The position numbers were made by a program, and so were the translations under genes. A stretch of DNA of 35,332 nucleotides from Bacteroidota bacterium (GTDB lineage Bacteria > Bacteroidota > Bacteroidia > J057 > RFSG01). Location: assembly GCA_947459115.1 (NCBI GenBank), contig CANHCC010000005.1, positions 1 to 35,332 on the forward strand, in the 5' to 3' direction. Every line of letters begins with the position of its first letter. Positions within the stretch are counted from its first letter, which is position 1. This document shows positions 19,290 through 30,292 of the stretch, piece after piece. A model generated the notes under the pieces. That model made no database searches, was not told where the DNA came from, and saw only the letters and a list, made by a program, of their open reading frames with translations.

Positions 19290-20768
19290 TTAATTTCGGG
19301 AATAATTGGGAGCTTCCTGCGTAACCTGAACATCATGCGGGTGGCTTTCTCTCAACCCTGCTGAGGTGATTCGAACCATTTTGGCTTTGCGCAATTCCAG
19401 AATATTTTTTGCACCGCAATACCCCATACTTGCTTTAAGGCCACCAACCAACTGATAAATTACCTCATGAACGGAGCCCTTAAAAGGTACCCGTCCGACG
19501 ATTCCCTCCGGCACCAATTTTTTAATATCATCCTCTGCATCCTGGAAGTAGCGATCTTTACTCCCCTCCTTCATGGCCTCGATAGACCCCATGCCTCGGT
19601 ATGATTTAAACTTACGGCCTTCATAAATAATCGTTTCACCCGGGCTTTCATCTGTTCCGGCAAATAACCCACCGGCCATGATGGAGAAGGCTCCGGCAGC
19701 AAGGGCTTTAGGGATATCCCCGGTATGTTTTATCCCTCCATCGGCAATTACCGGAACACCGGCACGATTGGCTGTTTTGGCGGCCAGCATCACAGCAGTG
19801 AGCTGAGGAACGCCTACCCCGGCAATGATACGGGTGGTACAGATGCTACCGGGCCCAACGCCTACTTTCACCCCATCCACCCCGGCACGAATTAAATCAC
19901 GGGCAGCTTCTCCCGTTGCAATGTTACCCCCAATCAACTGAAGATAGGGAAATTGTTTCCGAAGTTTTTTAACCATGTCCAAGACCCCTTTGGAATGCCC
20001 ATGAGCCGTATCTACGATGACTACATCCACGCCCGCTTTTTCTAATAAGGCTACCCGATCCGGGGTATCGGGTGTAACCCCAACTGCAGCACCTACTCTC
20101 AGGCGACCCAAATCATCTTTGCAGGCAAAGGGAAAATCCCGACGCTTTAAAATATCCCGATAGGTAATCAGCCCCACCAACTTACCCTTTTTATCTACAA
20201 CCGGTAATTTTTCGATTTTATGCTTCCGCAATACATCCTCTGCCTGCTTAATGTTTGTCCCCTGAGGGACAGTCACCAGGTTTCCTGAAGTCATTAATTC
20301 AGAGACCGGCCTTTCATCAAGATTTTGAAATCTCAAATCCCGATTGGTGAGAATGCCTACAAGTTTATGCGCGGCATCCACCACGGGGATTCCCCCCAGT
20401 TTGTTGTCCGACATTAAGCGGCCTGCATGCGCAAGTGTTTCATCTGGTCTAACGGTAACAGGATCATGAATCAATCCGCTTTCCGACCTTTTTACTTTTC
20501 GGACCTGATCTGCCTGCGCCTCCATAGACATGTTTTTATGGAGAATTCCAATACCCCCTTCCTGAGCCAGCGCAATGGCAAGGCGATATTCGGTTACTGT
20601 ATCCATGGCTGCGGAGACTATCGGAATATTCAATTGGATTTCACGCGTCAGCCAGGCAGTGGTATCAGCATCTCTGGGAAGAATTTCTGAATATGCAGGT
20701 ACCAGCAACACATCGTCATAGGTAAGACCTTCCAAAAAAGATGCAGAGGGAGTTCCAGATTTTTCCAT
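19290..20768 (-). CDS. guaB: Inosine-5'-monophosphate dehydrogenase
   Basis: '[22 protein letters not shown]', CBS pair, '[24 protein letters not shown]', '[10 protein letters not shown]'. Start moved to MEKSGTPS. Confidence 0.97.
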   Translation of the reverse strand: MEKSGTPSASFLEGLTYDDVLLVPAYSEILPRDADTTAWLTREIQLNIPIVSAAMDTVTEYRLAIALAQEGGIGILHKNMSMEAQADQVRKVKRSESGLIHDPVTVRPDETLAHAGRLMSDNKLGGIPVVDAAHKLVGILTNRDLRFQNLDERPVSELMTSGNLVTVPQGTNIKQAEDVLRKHKIEKLPVVDKKGKLVGLITYRDILKRRDFPFACKDDLGRLRVGAAVGVTPDTPDRVALLEKAGVDVVIVDTAHGHSKGVLDMVKKLRKQFPYLQLIGGNIATGEAARDLIRAGVDGVKVGVGPGSICTTRIIAGVGVPQLTAVMLAAKTANRAGVPVIADGGIKHTGDIPKALAAGAFSIMAGGLFAGTDESPGETIIYEGRKFKSYRGMGSIEAMKEGSKDRYFQDAEDDIKKLVPEGIVGRVPFKGSVHEVIYQLVGGLKASMGYCGAKNILELRKAKMVRITSAGLRESHPHDVQVTQEAPNYSRN

Positions 20769-20771
20769 GGA

Positions 20772-20779
20772 CAAAATTA
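20772..20779 (-). promoter_or_regulatory. guaB -7 element TAATTTTG with TTG 17 nt upstream
   Basis: Reverse complement: TTG-N17-TAATTTTG-tcc-ATG. Confidence 0.65.
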
Positions 20780-20828
20780 CGATTATCCCAATGAAACAAG
20801 TGGAATCAGTGGTCAAGGGAGAGCAAAA

Positions 20829-20858
20829 AATAAGGCACCCGTTGATGAGTGCCTTACT
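20829..20858 (-). terminator. Hairpin terminator downstream of tRNA-Glu
   Basis: TAAGGCAC (20831-20838) pairs with GTGCCTTA (20849-20856); on the minus strand it is followed by a T run. Confidence 0.75.
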
Positions 20859-20860
20859 TT

Positions 20861-20935
20861 TGGTATCCCGTAGGGGAATTGAACCCCTGTTTACTCCGTG
20901 AAAGGGAGTTGTCCTAACCCCTAGACGAACGGGAC
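20861..20935 (-). tRNA. tRNA-Glu (anticodon UUC), CCA encoded
   Basis: Reverse complement GTCCCGTTCGTCTAGGGGTTAGGACAACTCCCTTTCACGGAGTAAACAGGGGTTCAATTCCCCTACGGGATACCA; cloverleaf arms and CTTTCAC anticodon loop are visible. Confidence 0.97.
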
Positions 20936-21131
20936 ATTTCGTTTTAGAGGCACAAAATTAATATTATTTTTGACACTAGTCAAGAAAATTAATTTTTTAC
21001 TGAGAAAATCTTACTCAAGACCGGGCAAAACAAGTCCAATCCCTCTGTGTAAGGATCTCATGCGCTTTAAAAACTAATGTCGAATCAAGACATAAATCAT
21101 TGAATAGTTGGTATTAAACAGGTTATTCCTG

Positions 21132-21139
21132 TACTTTTG
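21132..21139 (+). promoter_or_regulatory. gap -7 element TACTTTTG
   Basis: TTG-N21-TACTTTTG, 26 nt before ATG. Confidence 0.6.
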
Positions 21140-21156
21140 CACCCAAATCAATTTAA

Positions 21157-22158
<1,002 letters not shown>

Positions 22159-22182
22159 TTCAAATACACCATTCATCAAACG

Positions 22183-22217
22183 CACCCGGAATTGTTTCTC
22201 ATAAATGATTCCGGGTG
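22183..22217 (+). terminator. Hairpin between gap and pgk
   Basis: CACCCGGAAT (22183-22192) and ATTCCGGGTG (22208-22217), 10-bp perfect arms; weak T run, so could be a partial terminator or processing element. Confidence 0.55.
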
Positions 22218-22239
22218 ATTGTTTAAAATACGAGTCAAA

Positions 22240-23427
22240 ATGAAAAGCCTTAAAGACGCCTCTCTAAGCAACAAAAAAGTGATTGTTCGGGTCGATTTTA
22301 ATGTCCCCCTAAACAAAGAAACATTTGCCATAACAGATGATTCCAGGATGCGGGAAGCTATGCCCACTCTAAATCATATACTGGAATCCGGTGCCGCTCT
22401 GATTATCATGTCTCATCTCGGACGCCCCAAAAATGGACCGGAGGACAAATACAGTTTAAAGCACATTGTTGCGCATTTGTCTAATCTGCTCAAGCGTCCG
22501 GTGCAATTTGCCTCAGATTGCATGGGAGAGAACACCTCGACACTTTGTAAAAACTTAAAGCCCGGTGAAGTTCTACTCTTAGAGAATCTGAGATTCTATC
22601 CTCAGGAGGAAAAAGGCGATGAGACTTTTGCCCGAACACTCGCCTCGTATGCGCCGGTATATGTAAATGATGCATTTGGAACAGCCCACCGGGCGCATGC
22701 TTCAACAGCCATCATAGCAGAATTTGTTTCAGAAAAATACGCAGGCTTCTTGATGCAGAAAGAACTCGACAATGCAGATCGGGTTCTCAAACAAGCAGGA
22801 AGACCTTTTGTAGCCATAATGGGCGGCGCAAAAGTATCAGACAAAATTCTCATCATCGAGCAACTTCTGGACAAAGTAGATTCCATCCTTATCGGTGGAG
22901 GCATGACCTATACCTTCATGAAGGCACTTGGCCATCACATTGGCAATAGCCTATGTGAAGAAGACAAATTAACCCTGGCATTAGAACTCATTCAAAAAGC
23001 AAAGGCCAAAGGGGTACAGCTGTTGCTTCCTGCAGATAGTGTGATTGCCGATCGCTTTGCTGCAGACGCAAACACCCAAACCGTCTCCAATGAAAACATT
23101 CCGGAGGGTTGGATGGGGCTGGATATAGGTCCGGTTTCTGTTCAAAATGCCTTAGCAGTTTTAAAGGATGCCAAAACCATTTTATGGAATGGCCCGATGG
23201 GTGTTTTTGAAATAGATGCGTTTGCCAAAGGAACGATGGCCGTCGCCGAGGGAGTCGCTGATGCGACCACAAGAGGCGCATTTTCTCTAATTGGGGGTGG
23301 CGATTCTGCAGCAGCAGTGGCCAAAGCCGGATTGAGTCATTCGGTTAGCTATGTCTCTACCGGGGGCGGTGCTTTGCTCGAATATATGGAGGGTAAGGTC
23401 CTACCCGGCGTCAAAGCATTACAATAA
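22240..23427 (+). CDS. pgk: Phosphoglycerate kinase
   Basis: '[12 protein letters not shown]', '[10 protein letters not shown]', 'GGAKVSDKI', 'WNGPMGVFE', '[13 protein letters not shown]'; start moved to MKSLKDAS. Confidence 0.98.
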   Translation: MKSLKDASLSNKKVIVRVDFNVPLNKETFAITDDSRMREAMPTLNHILESGAALIIMSHLGRPKNGPEDKYSLKHIVAHLSNLLKRPVQFASDCMGENTSTLCKNLKPGEVLLLENLRFYPQEEKGDETFARTLASYAPVYVNDAFGTAHRAHASTAIIAEFVSEKYAGFLMQKELDNADRVLKQAGRPFVAIMGGAKVSDKILIIEQLLDKVDSILIGGGMTYTFMKALGHHIGNSLCEEDKLTLALELIQKAKAKGVQLLLPADSVIADRFAADANTQTVSNENIPEGWMGLDIGPVSVQNALAVLKDAKTILWNGPMGVFEIDAFAKGTMAVAEGVADATTRGAFSLIGGGDSAAAVAKAGLSHSVSYVSTGGGALLEYMEGKVLPGVKALQ

Positions 23428-23436
23428 TCAAAAGAA

Positions 23437-24456
23437 TTAAAGGGAGAATCGGAGCAATGACTGAAGTCTTTCCTCCTGTTCTCCCTCACAGGGAACACGC
23501 GTCACCTGCTCAGGCTTTTTCAAAGTTTGAAGTCCTGTATTATAAGCCTTGTCATAATAATGTAGCGTAAGATCTGCTACCACCGCCAGCTCACCTTTGG
23601 AAAGGGCCTCCAGCGCTTCCTGGGTTCGAACCCCACCTAGTTTTTTATGAATACGGAGAATGGCATCTTTTAAAGTTTCGATAGGACAATTGGTATAATC
23701 CTTCACCAATCTCTGAATGCGTTCTGTTTTGGGGACTTCCAGAAAAAGCACCTGCCCTGAGCTCTTTTTTAACCAGAATGCTTCCGGCAAAGTAATTTTG
23801 CCGATCATCCGACTTTCATCTTCCACCCATACAGGTCTTGAATCCTCCAGGTTCAATAATGCCTGGCCCAATTCATTTTCAAAATGCTCTTGTGTGGGCT
23901 GAGGCGACATTCCAATAGCACCAAATGCCGACCCCTTATGATGGGCGATTTCCTCAAGATCAAGAACCTGTTCCCCTCTTGCTTTCAGGGCATGGAGAAT
24001 TTCTGTTTTTCCACTTCCGGTGTATCCTCCTAATACCAGGTAAGAAAGGGATTTAGAAAAAATTTCCGGTAAATAATTTCGCCAGGATTTGTATCCCCCG
24101 ATGAGTACTTCCACCTCAAATCCGGAAGTATTCAGCAACCAGGCGACAGAACCGCTTCTCATCCCCCCTCTCCAACAATACACCTGGATTTTTTTCTGCG
24201 CTCCAGCTAACGCATATACCTGCCTGACCAGATCAGATAGTTTAGGGCCTACAAGTTCCAGACCTTTTAAAATCGCTGGTTGCTTCCCAACCTGTTTGTA
24301 AAGCGTGCCAATGCATGCCCTTTCCTCATCAGAAAACAAGGGCAAAGAAATTGCACCAGGTATATGTCCCTGCCGATATTCCGAAGGAGAACGAACATCA
24401 AATACCGGACAGCTCCTATTTTCGCAAAATTCGTGTATCCCTATTCTACGAGACAT
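23437..24456 (-). CDS. mnmH: tRNA 2-selenouridine synthase MnmH/SelU
   Basis: Rhodanese part '[23 protein letters not shown]...[11 protein letters not shown]' plus P-loop '[13 protein letters not shown]'. Confidence 0.92.
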   Translation of the reverse strand: MSRRIGIHEFCENRSCPVFDVRSPSEYRQGHIPGAISLPLFSDEERACIGTLYKQVGKQPAILKGLELVGPKLSDLVRQVYALAGAQKKIQVYCWRGGMRSGSVAWLLNTSGFEVEVLIGGYKSWRNYLPEIFSKSLSYLVLGGYTGSGKTEILHALKARGEQVLDLEEIAHHKGSAFGAIGMSPQPTQEHFENELGQALLNLEDSRPVWVEDESRMIGKITLPEAFWLKKSSGQVLFLEVPKTERIQRLVKDYTNCPIETLKDAILRIHKKLGGVRTQEALEALSKGELAVVADLTLHYYDKAYNTGLQTLKKPEQVTRVPCEGEQEERLQSLLRFSL

Positions 24457-25027
24457 GATTGTCGAACATCTTCAATTCTATGCCTTGAATAAGTAAATGA
24501 ATTATCTTAATATGAATTTCCTGAATCCGATCTGCATAAGCGTCATGAGGTACGCGTAATTCTAAATCTGCGATCGTTTTTAATTTCCCCCCATCTTTTC
24601 CGGTCAGGGCCACGACCCTCATCCCCTTAGCCTGAGCAACCTCAGCGGCTTTGCAGACATTTACTGAATTCCCGGAAGTACTGATGGCCAACAAAACATC
24701 GCCTTTGCGACCTATTGCCTCCACATACCGGGAGAACACATAATCATATCCATAATCATTTGCGACACAAGACAAATGGGTTGGATCGGAGATGGAAATT
24801 GCGGCTAAACCAGGGCGATCTTCTCTAAATCTACCACTCAACTCTTCAGCAAAATGCATAGCATCTGCCATAGACCCACCATTCCCACAAGAAATAATTT
24901 TACCCCCTTGCTGCAAGGCTTCTGCCATCCAACAGGCTGCGGTTTCAATGGATTTAAAATTTTCTTCTGTCGAAAAATGCGTCAGAACTCGTTGCATTTC
25001 CACAAAAGCCTTCTGAATATAATTCAT
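24446..25027 (-). CDS. gmhA: SIS-domain sedoheptulose 7-phosphate isomerase
   Basis: '[41 protein letters not shown]', '[13 protein letters not shown]'. Confidence 0.9.
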   Translation of the reverse strand: MNYIQKAFVEMQRVLTHFSTEENFKSIETAACWMAEALQQGGKIISCGNGGSMADAMHFAEELSGRFREDRPGLAAISISDPTHLSCVANDYGYDYVFSRYVEAIGRKGDVLLAISTSGNSVNVCKAAEVAQAKGMRVVALTGKDGGKLKTIADLELRVPHDAYADRIQEIHIKIIHLLIQGIELKMFDNHVS

Positions 25028-25162
25028 AATGCGTGTGCTTTTACAAAGATAAGCCTAAACTGAACCTTCTCAAATTCAGAGGAGTTAATTTCCTGAGAGA
25101 TTCGGTTTATGAATTATGATAAAACAAACGCATGCAGGAATTTATTCATGTAATTTTACAAC

Positions 25163-26068
25163 ATGAATTTACAGGTCCAAACAGGGGAAGTATTTGCAGC
25201 CCATCAGGACTGTGTTTACACCTTAGCAGCAGGTGATTCTGAAGAGATTTTTTTTTCTGCCGGGGCAGATGGAAAAATTATAGAATGGAATATTGCCAAT
25301 CCTGAGATTGCACGATTAAAAGGCAACGCGGGGCAGCCAATCTATTCCGTGGTGTATAATAAAAACAAAGATATACTTGCTGCCGGGCTCCGAGATGGGG
25401 GCTTACATTTTATTTCCCTGAAAGAACAAGCGTTGATTAAAAGCGTACAGGTTCATGCCCGCAGTATTTTTGACATGATAACCCTACCTGAAGATCAATT
25501 TATGGTTGTATCTGCGGATGGCAGTATCACCGTATGGAATGCGGCTAATTTCACTTGCATGCTTCAGGCCCATGTGAGTGAACAGCACCTGAGGGCCGTT
25601 AGTATTTCCCGGGACAGAAAACTGGTTGCTTTTGGCGGGAGTGATACGTTGATTAGAGTTTACAGCCTGGATTCATTTAAGTTAATCAAAGTTCTTTCGG
25701 GGCACACACTTTCGGTATTCTCTTTGGCCTTCAGCCCGGAGGGAAATTATTTGATTTCAGCAGGAAGGGACGCCCGATTAAGAGTTTGGAATACAATAGA
25801 TTTTCAATTAGAAGATGTTATTCCTGCGCATATGTATGCCATTCATCATTTGGCATTTTCTCCCAATGGAAAAATTCTCGCCTCAGCTAGCATGGATAAA
25901 ACCATCAAATTATGGGATGCTGAGAATCTAAAACTACTAAAAGTCATCGAACGAAGTAAAATGCCGGCGCATAGTTCAAGTGTCAATAGACTCCTGTGGG
26001 CGAGTGACCAGCAACTCATAAGTGGCAGTGATGACCGGCAGATCAGGAATTATAAAATAACCTACTAA
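25163..26068 (+). CDS. WD40 repeat protein
   Basis: 301 aa with repeated '...H...V...A.SP.G..L.SAS.D.TIKLWD' units, about seven blades; no signal peptide. Confidence 0.88.
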   Translation: MNLQVQTGEVFAAHQDCVYTLAAGDSEEIFFSAGADGKIIEWNIANPEIARLKGNAGQPIYSVVYNKNKDILAAGLRDGGLHFISLKEQALIKSVQVHARSIFDMITLPEDQFMVVSADGSITVWNAANFTCMLQAHVSEQHLRAVSISRDRKLVAFGGSDTLIRVYSLDSFKLIKVLSGHTLSVFSLAFSPEGNYLISAGRDARLRVWNTIDFQLEDVIPAHMYAIHHLAFSPNGKILASASMDKTIKLWDAENLKLLKVIERSKMPAHSSSVNRLLWASDQQLISGSDDRQIRNYKITY

Positions 26069-26107
26069 CTATAGTTTGGTTTTCAACCGCTGATGGGAAT
26101 CCCCAAC

Positions 26108-26833
26108 TCAAAAACGCTCCAACACCTCCAAATCAAAATACAATACCGAATTCCCCGGTATCCCCTCCATGTCTCTCGAGCCATATCCCAGATCTGGCGG
26201 AATCTTTAGCCAAACTCTATCTCCCGGAGCGAGGAAGCTTAACGCCTCTTCCCAGCCGGCAATGAGATTCGATTTTCCAATCATTACCAAAAATGGCTTC
26301 GCTTTCCCATTCTTTGAACTATCAAACACCTTTCCATTTTCCAGAAATCCGGTATAATGCATCGCTGCCATTTTGTTTTTTTGTAAGGATGCATTACCGG
26401 AAGCACGAATCCATGCATAGCAAAGCCCGGAAGGAAGACATTCCCATTTCAAGGATTCCATCTGTTGGAGAAAAGTCAACTTCTCCTCAGCCAATTCAAA
26501 AAGCAGGGGAAAGGTAACTGCCTCACGCAGGTATGTGCCTTCTTTTCTGGCAGGAATTCCTTTGAGTAAATACAACTTTGAAATCACCTCTGCCGACAAA
26601 CTGCTATCCGGCGTACGAATGATGCGGTCCAGCGTTACCGTGCTATCTTCATTCACCCAAACCCGAACCAATACTTTTCCTGAAACGCCAGTCTCCCGGG
26701 CTTTTTCAGGATATTGAATCTGATTTGTAAGAGCAGATAAAGAAATAATTTCTGCAGGCTGGTAGACCTGGGCAGGTAACAGGCAAGACATACCGCTACT
26801 GAAAATTATAAATAGTATTCCTAAAAATTTCAT
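26108..26833 (-). CDS. TonB_C-like domain fused to FKBP-type peptidylprolyl isomerase
   Basis: Start moved to MKFLGIL. 'YPEKARETGVSGKVLVRVWVNEDSTVT' TonB_C-like; 'AAMHYTGFLENGKVFDSSKNGKAKPFLVMIGKSNLIAGWEEALSFLAPGDRVWLKIPPDLGYGSRDMEGIPGNSVLYFDLEVL' FKBP. Confidence 0.85.
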   Translation of the reverse strand: MKFLGILFIIFSSGMSCLLPAQVYQPAEIISLSALTNQIQYPEKARETGVSGKVLVRVWVNEDSTVTLDRIIRTPDSSLSAEVISKLYLLKGIPARKEGTYLREAVTFPLLFELAEEKLTFLQQMESLKWECLPSGLCYAWIRASGNASLQKNKMAAMHYTGFLENGKVFDSSKNGKAKPFLVMIGKSNLIAGWEEALSFLAPGDRVWLKIPPDLGYGSRDMEGIPGNSVLYFDLEVLERF

Positions 26834-26835
26834 AC

Positions 26836-28293
26836 TCAAAATGCATTCATAATTTTTTCCATCTGACGACGCATTTCCGGAGGCCCACACCGATAATGAT
26901 TCACAATAAATGTAAACGCCATCCTGGGCTTTCCAGGCTTATCTATAATCCCAGTATAGGCCCGAACCCTTTCCATATACCCGCTCTTAACAAATACCCC
27001 CGGTACTTTTTCTTTAAGTCCCAATTTTCCTACCTGAGCATACCAATCTGCAGAAGCCTCTGCCAAAGAATATGGCGTAACCGCATTCATGGGGGAAAGC
27101 CCCGATCCATCGTTTATGAAGTTCTTATGTTTTGTCCCGGACTGAGAGGGCCAGGCAGCATGCAACAATTTAAGTCCTTCTTCTTTTTTTCCGTCTGTTG
27201 CCAAAAGGCATATCATGTTTTCCGCAAATAAATTCTGACTATGTATCAGCATTTTTTCCAAAATACTTTTCAATGGCGGGGAAGCGAAAGCATCTAACTC
27301 CTTACGAACGCCTTTTTTATCGGTCGGCATATTTACGGTTTTGGGATTTCCGGAAACCTCAATGCCGGCAGCATTCAACGCCTGTTTCAGTCGAAATGCC
27401 ACTGCCAATGGGGGATCTGGTAAAGCACCATTAATGGTGCAAGATCCTTTTCCGGGAGGCAGGGTACCAATAACTTTTCGCTCATTTTGGCCAGGCCCTC
27501 CCAAAATCCAGGCATCTTCTCCTTTTGCAATTGAAGTCCGTACGAATGAGGTGTGGTTCAGCCCCGGCACAACCGGAAAATAGGATTTGACCTCACACAA
27601 CTGATTTTCTCCTGCCGGACTATTTAAAATTAATGTATATCTATTTTCATTGAGGCACAATCCTGTTGCAAATGCGCCGTAATGATTTCCTATGTCTTCA
27701 TATAACCAATCTCTGGCCTCAGCTTCTGTTTGAAAACAAGAAGCATCCCCAATGACCGCACCATTCACTTTCCGGATACCGGCATTTTTAACTTTGGTAA
27801 CCCAACGGGCAATGAGGGTCTCCGCATCTGTCCCACTGTTTTCCTTGCTCCCCAGAGTTGGGTCACCTGCCCCAACCACTATAATGTTACCGTTTAATGT
27901 GCCATTTTTATCTATGCTCCCTTCGTAACTCAGGCGTGTCACCATTCTTTTATCCGAACCCAACTTTCGGAGGACCACTGCTGCTGTTGCTATCTTAAGG
28001 GAAGATGCCGGGATTAGGAGTTTTTCGCCTTGATCTGAAAATAAAATTTTCCCTGTTGCCACATCGGTCAAAATAATCCCATAGGAGGCCGCCTTCAATT
28101 CCGGCAAGGAAAACACCTCCTTAATTTTAGATTCAATGAGAGGAATATTTTGAGCCTGTATCTGAAGCGGATAAGCAGGACCACACAAAACAAACAGATT
28201 GATAATAAATAATTTTATCAGAAGCTTCTTCCCCCAAAACATCCGAATCAGGGAGCTAAAAAATACAAAGCGACAATAGGTGAGGATATTCAA
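26836..28293 (-). CDS. dacB: D-alanyl-D-alanine carboxypeptidase/endopeptidase (PBP4/DacB)
   Basis: 'LIPASSLKIATAAVVLRKLG' SxxK, 'HSQNLFAEN' SxN, 'VKSGYMERVRAYTG' KSG. Exact start uncertain (several Met near N-terminus). Confidence 0.9.
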   Translation of the reverse strand: MNILTYCRFVFFSSLIRMFWGKKLLIKLFIINLFVLCGPAYPLQIQAQNIPLIESKIKEVFSLPELKAASYGIILTDVATGKILFSDQGEKLLIPASSLKIATAAVVLRKLGSDKRMVTRLSYEGSIDKNGTLNGNIIVVGAGDPTLGSKENSGTDAETLIARWVTKVKNAGIRKVNGAVIGDASCFQTEAEARDWLYEDIGNHYGAFATGLCLNENRYTLILNSPAGENQLCEVKSYFPVVPGLNHTSFVRTSIAKGEDAWILGGPGQNERKVIGTLPPGKGSCTINGALPDPPLAVAFRLKQALNAAGIEVSGNPKTVNMPTDKKGVRKELDAFASPPLKSILEKMLIHSQNLFAENMICLLATDGKKEEGLKLLHAAWPSQSGTKHKNFINDGSGLSPMNAVTPYSLAEASADWYAQVGKLGLKEKVPGVFVKSGYMERVRAYTGIIDKPGKPRMAFTFIVNHYRCGPPEMRRQMEKIMNAF

Positions 28294-28303
28294 AACATAA
28301 ACA

Positions 28304-29311
28304 TTAAGCGTGGGGCGGGGAAATCAGGCCAGCCTTGAGTTGTTGAATTTGCTCCCATTCCCGATCTAAGCGTATGTTCCAAGCATGACTAATTTTTTCC
28401 ACCTGCTCTTCCAACCGGTCTAAATGCTTTAACCAGGCTTTTCCCAGAATACGGGGTCGATGCTCAAGGCCTGACACGAGGGAGTCAATGGCCTCATTCA
28501 GCGCAATTGTTTCCGGCGCAAAAAAGGCGTTGCTGAATACCTCCCAGATATAATCTATCGCTTCCTCAGAAGGGTGAATATGATCGGATGTATAAAAACG
28601 ATAATCCCTTAAGTCATCCATCATAATTTCATAAGCCGGGAAATAGGCCACCTCCCTGCCAATTTCTGTCAACTGATGGCAGGCGTATCTCAGAACCGAC
28701 TTACTGACGGCATTGAGCTCCAGCGTATCTTTTGTGTGACGCACAGGGCTAACGGTTAAGATAAATCGAATGTCAGATCTGATGGCCCTGGTCTGCGCAA
28801 TAATTTCCCCAACGCTCTGCACAACTTGATCAGGGGTCAATAAAATTTTATCGAACTCCCTCAATGGCACCTTATGACAGGAAGCTACCAACCTGCCGGT
28901 TTGGCGATGCCGATATACCCAAGCAGTACCAAGCGTTATCAGAATATATCGAAACTGAGGAAAAACCTCGGAGATATAGCGATGGGTTTCCTGAATATTC
29001 TCCTGCAAATTCTCTGGTGTATTTCCATACAAAGCAGAGGGGAACCGAAGGGAATAATACATTTCGTAATGTTCTATTAGAGGCTGAATATCTGCCAACT
29101 TTCCAGACAGAGCCTCTGTCAGGATATCTTCGATTGCAAGCGGATGAAACAAAGTCCCCCAGGGATTCACAGATACAGGCATATGATACCGGTATAGTTT
29201 TTCTCCCGCGCGTTCAGCAAAACAGGAGCCTAAAGAGAGCACCGGGGTTTGATGTGTAATTCGCCAATCCGGCAGGCGGGGTTGTATTTCCGTTCGAAAA
29301 GTTAAACTCAT
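28304..29311 (-). CDS. GSCFA domain protein
   Basis: '[18 protein letters not shown]', '[10 protein letters not shown]', '[25 protein letters not shown]'. Confidence 0.92.
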   Translation of the reverse strand: MSLTFRTEIQPRLPDWRITHQTPVLSLGSCFAERAGEKLYRYHMPVSVNPWGTLFHPLAIEDILTEALSGKLADIQPLIEHYEMYYSLRFPSALYGNTPENLQENIQETHRYISEVFPQFRYILITLGTAWVYRHRQTGRLVASCHKVPLREFDKILLTPDQVVQSVGEIIAQTRAIRSDIRFILTVSPVRHTKDTLELNAVSKSVLRYACHQLTEIGREVAYFPAYEIMMDDLRDYRFYTSDHIHPSEEAIDYIWEVFSNAFFAPETIALNEAIDSLVSGLEHRPRILGKAWLKHLDRLEEQVEKISHAWNIRLDREWEQIQQLKAGLISPPHA

Positions 29312-30093
29312 AACTGCACCTTACCGATATTGGGCGTTGAAGCCTGAGCATATTTAATTTTAGGGATTCTTCCGGAGAGATAAGCCATTCGCCCACCAAT
29401 GACGGCATGCTTCATAGCCGCAGCCATTCCCACCGGGTCCATGGCTTCCGCAACCGCGGTATTCATTAAAATGGCGTCGTACCCTAGTTCCATTGCCAAT
29501 GCCGCATCAGAGGCCGTCCCAATACCTGCGTCCACAATCAAAGGGAGATGGGGAATAAACTCCCGAATCATTTCCAGTGCATGAGGATTGCGTATGCCCT
29601 GTCCGCTACCGATGGGAGAAGCCAGAGGCATAATGGCCGCACACCCAAGATCTGCTAAGCGGCGACAAAGTACAGGATCATCATTTACATAGGGTAATAC
29701 AGTAAATCCATCCTGAATTAATTGCTCACAGGCCTTAAGTAATTCCAAGGCATCCGGCATAAGCGTTTTTTCATCTCCAATGACCTCTACCTTCACCCAA
29801 TTAGTTTCCAGGGCTTCTCTGGCTAATTGAGCGGTAAAAACAGCATCTTTGGCGGTATAACATCCAGCTGTGTTGGGAAGCAAATGGTAGGATTTCAGCG
29901 TCTCCATCCCCAGGAAAGTTTTACTCTTTTGTTCCAGATTAATCCTTCGAATCGAAACCGTAATAATTTCCGTCCCGGAGGCCTTCAATGCTTCACCCAA
30001 CACCCCGGGACTGGGGTATCGGGACGTTCCCAATAAAAGTCTGGAGTGAAAATGTTTCCCGCCAATTTTCAGTATGTCCTGATCTGATTGCAT
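29308..30093 (-). CDS. thiG: Thiazole synthase
   Basis: '[20 protein letters not shown]', '[15 protein letters not shown]', '[36 protein letters not shown]', '[29 protein letters not shown]'. Start moved to MQSDQD because TATCTTTG lies 17 nt upstream, inside the longer ORF. Confidence 0.95.
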   Translation of the reverse strand: MQSDQDILKIGGKHFHSRLLLGTSRYPSPGVLGEALKASGTEIITVSIRRINLEQKSKTFLGMETLKSYHLLPNTAGCYTAKDAVFTAQLAREALETNWVKVEVIGDEKTLMPDALELLKACEQLIQDGFTVLPYVNDDPVLCRRLADLGCAAIMPLASPIGSGQGIRNPHALEMIREFIPHLPLIVDAGIGTASDAALAMELGYDAILMNTAVAEAMDPVGMAAAMKHAVIGGRMAYLSGRIPKIKYAQASTPNIGKVQL

Positions 30094-30190
30094 CTCCCCG
30101 GTATTTGGTGCAAAGATAACGCGAATCCTTTCAGGTTCGTTGCCAACCTGGGTAAGATTCAATGCCTAATCCTTAGAATGTATTATCGTT

Positions 30191-30245
30191 TTTTTATATA
30201 ATTTTGATAATACACTTGCTTTTTTTTATGTAATTTTGATAATAC
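30191..30245 (+). repeat. Two 23-nt direct repeats TTTTTATRTAATTTTGATAATAC (30191-30213, 30223-30245)
   Basis: Single mismatch between copies, 32-nt period; each holds a TAATTTTG -7-like element. Confidence 0.85.
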
Positions 30246-30292
30246 TTTTTAAATTTTCATTAAAAAAACTGATTGTTATTCTTAATCCCATC

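Noticed and set aside
22490-23324. Several antisense ORFs over pgk
   Set aside because: Low-information proteins opposite a highly conserved enzyme; typical spurious ORFs.
25163-26068. WD40 protein as part of a defence or signalling NTPase system
   Set aside because: It is a stand-alone propeller with no effector domain or neighbouring NTPase.
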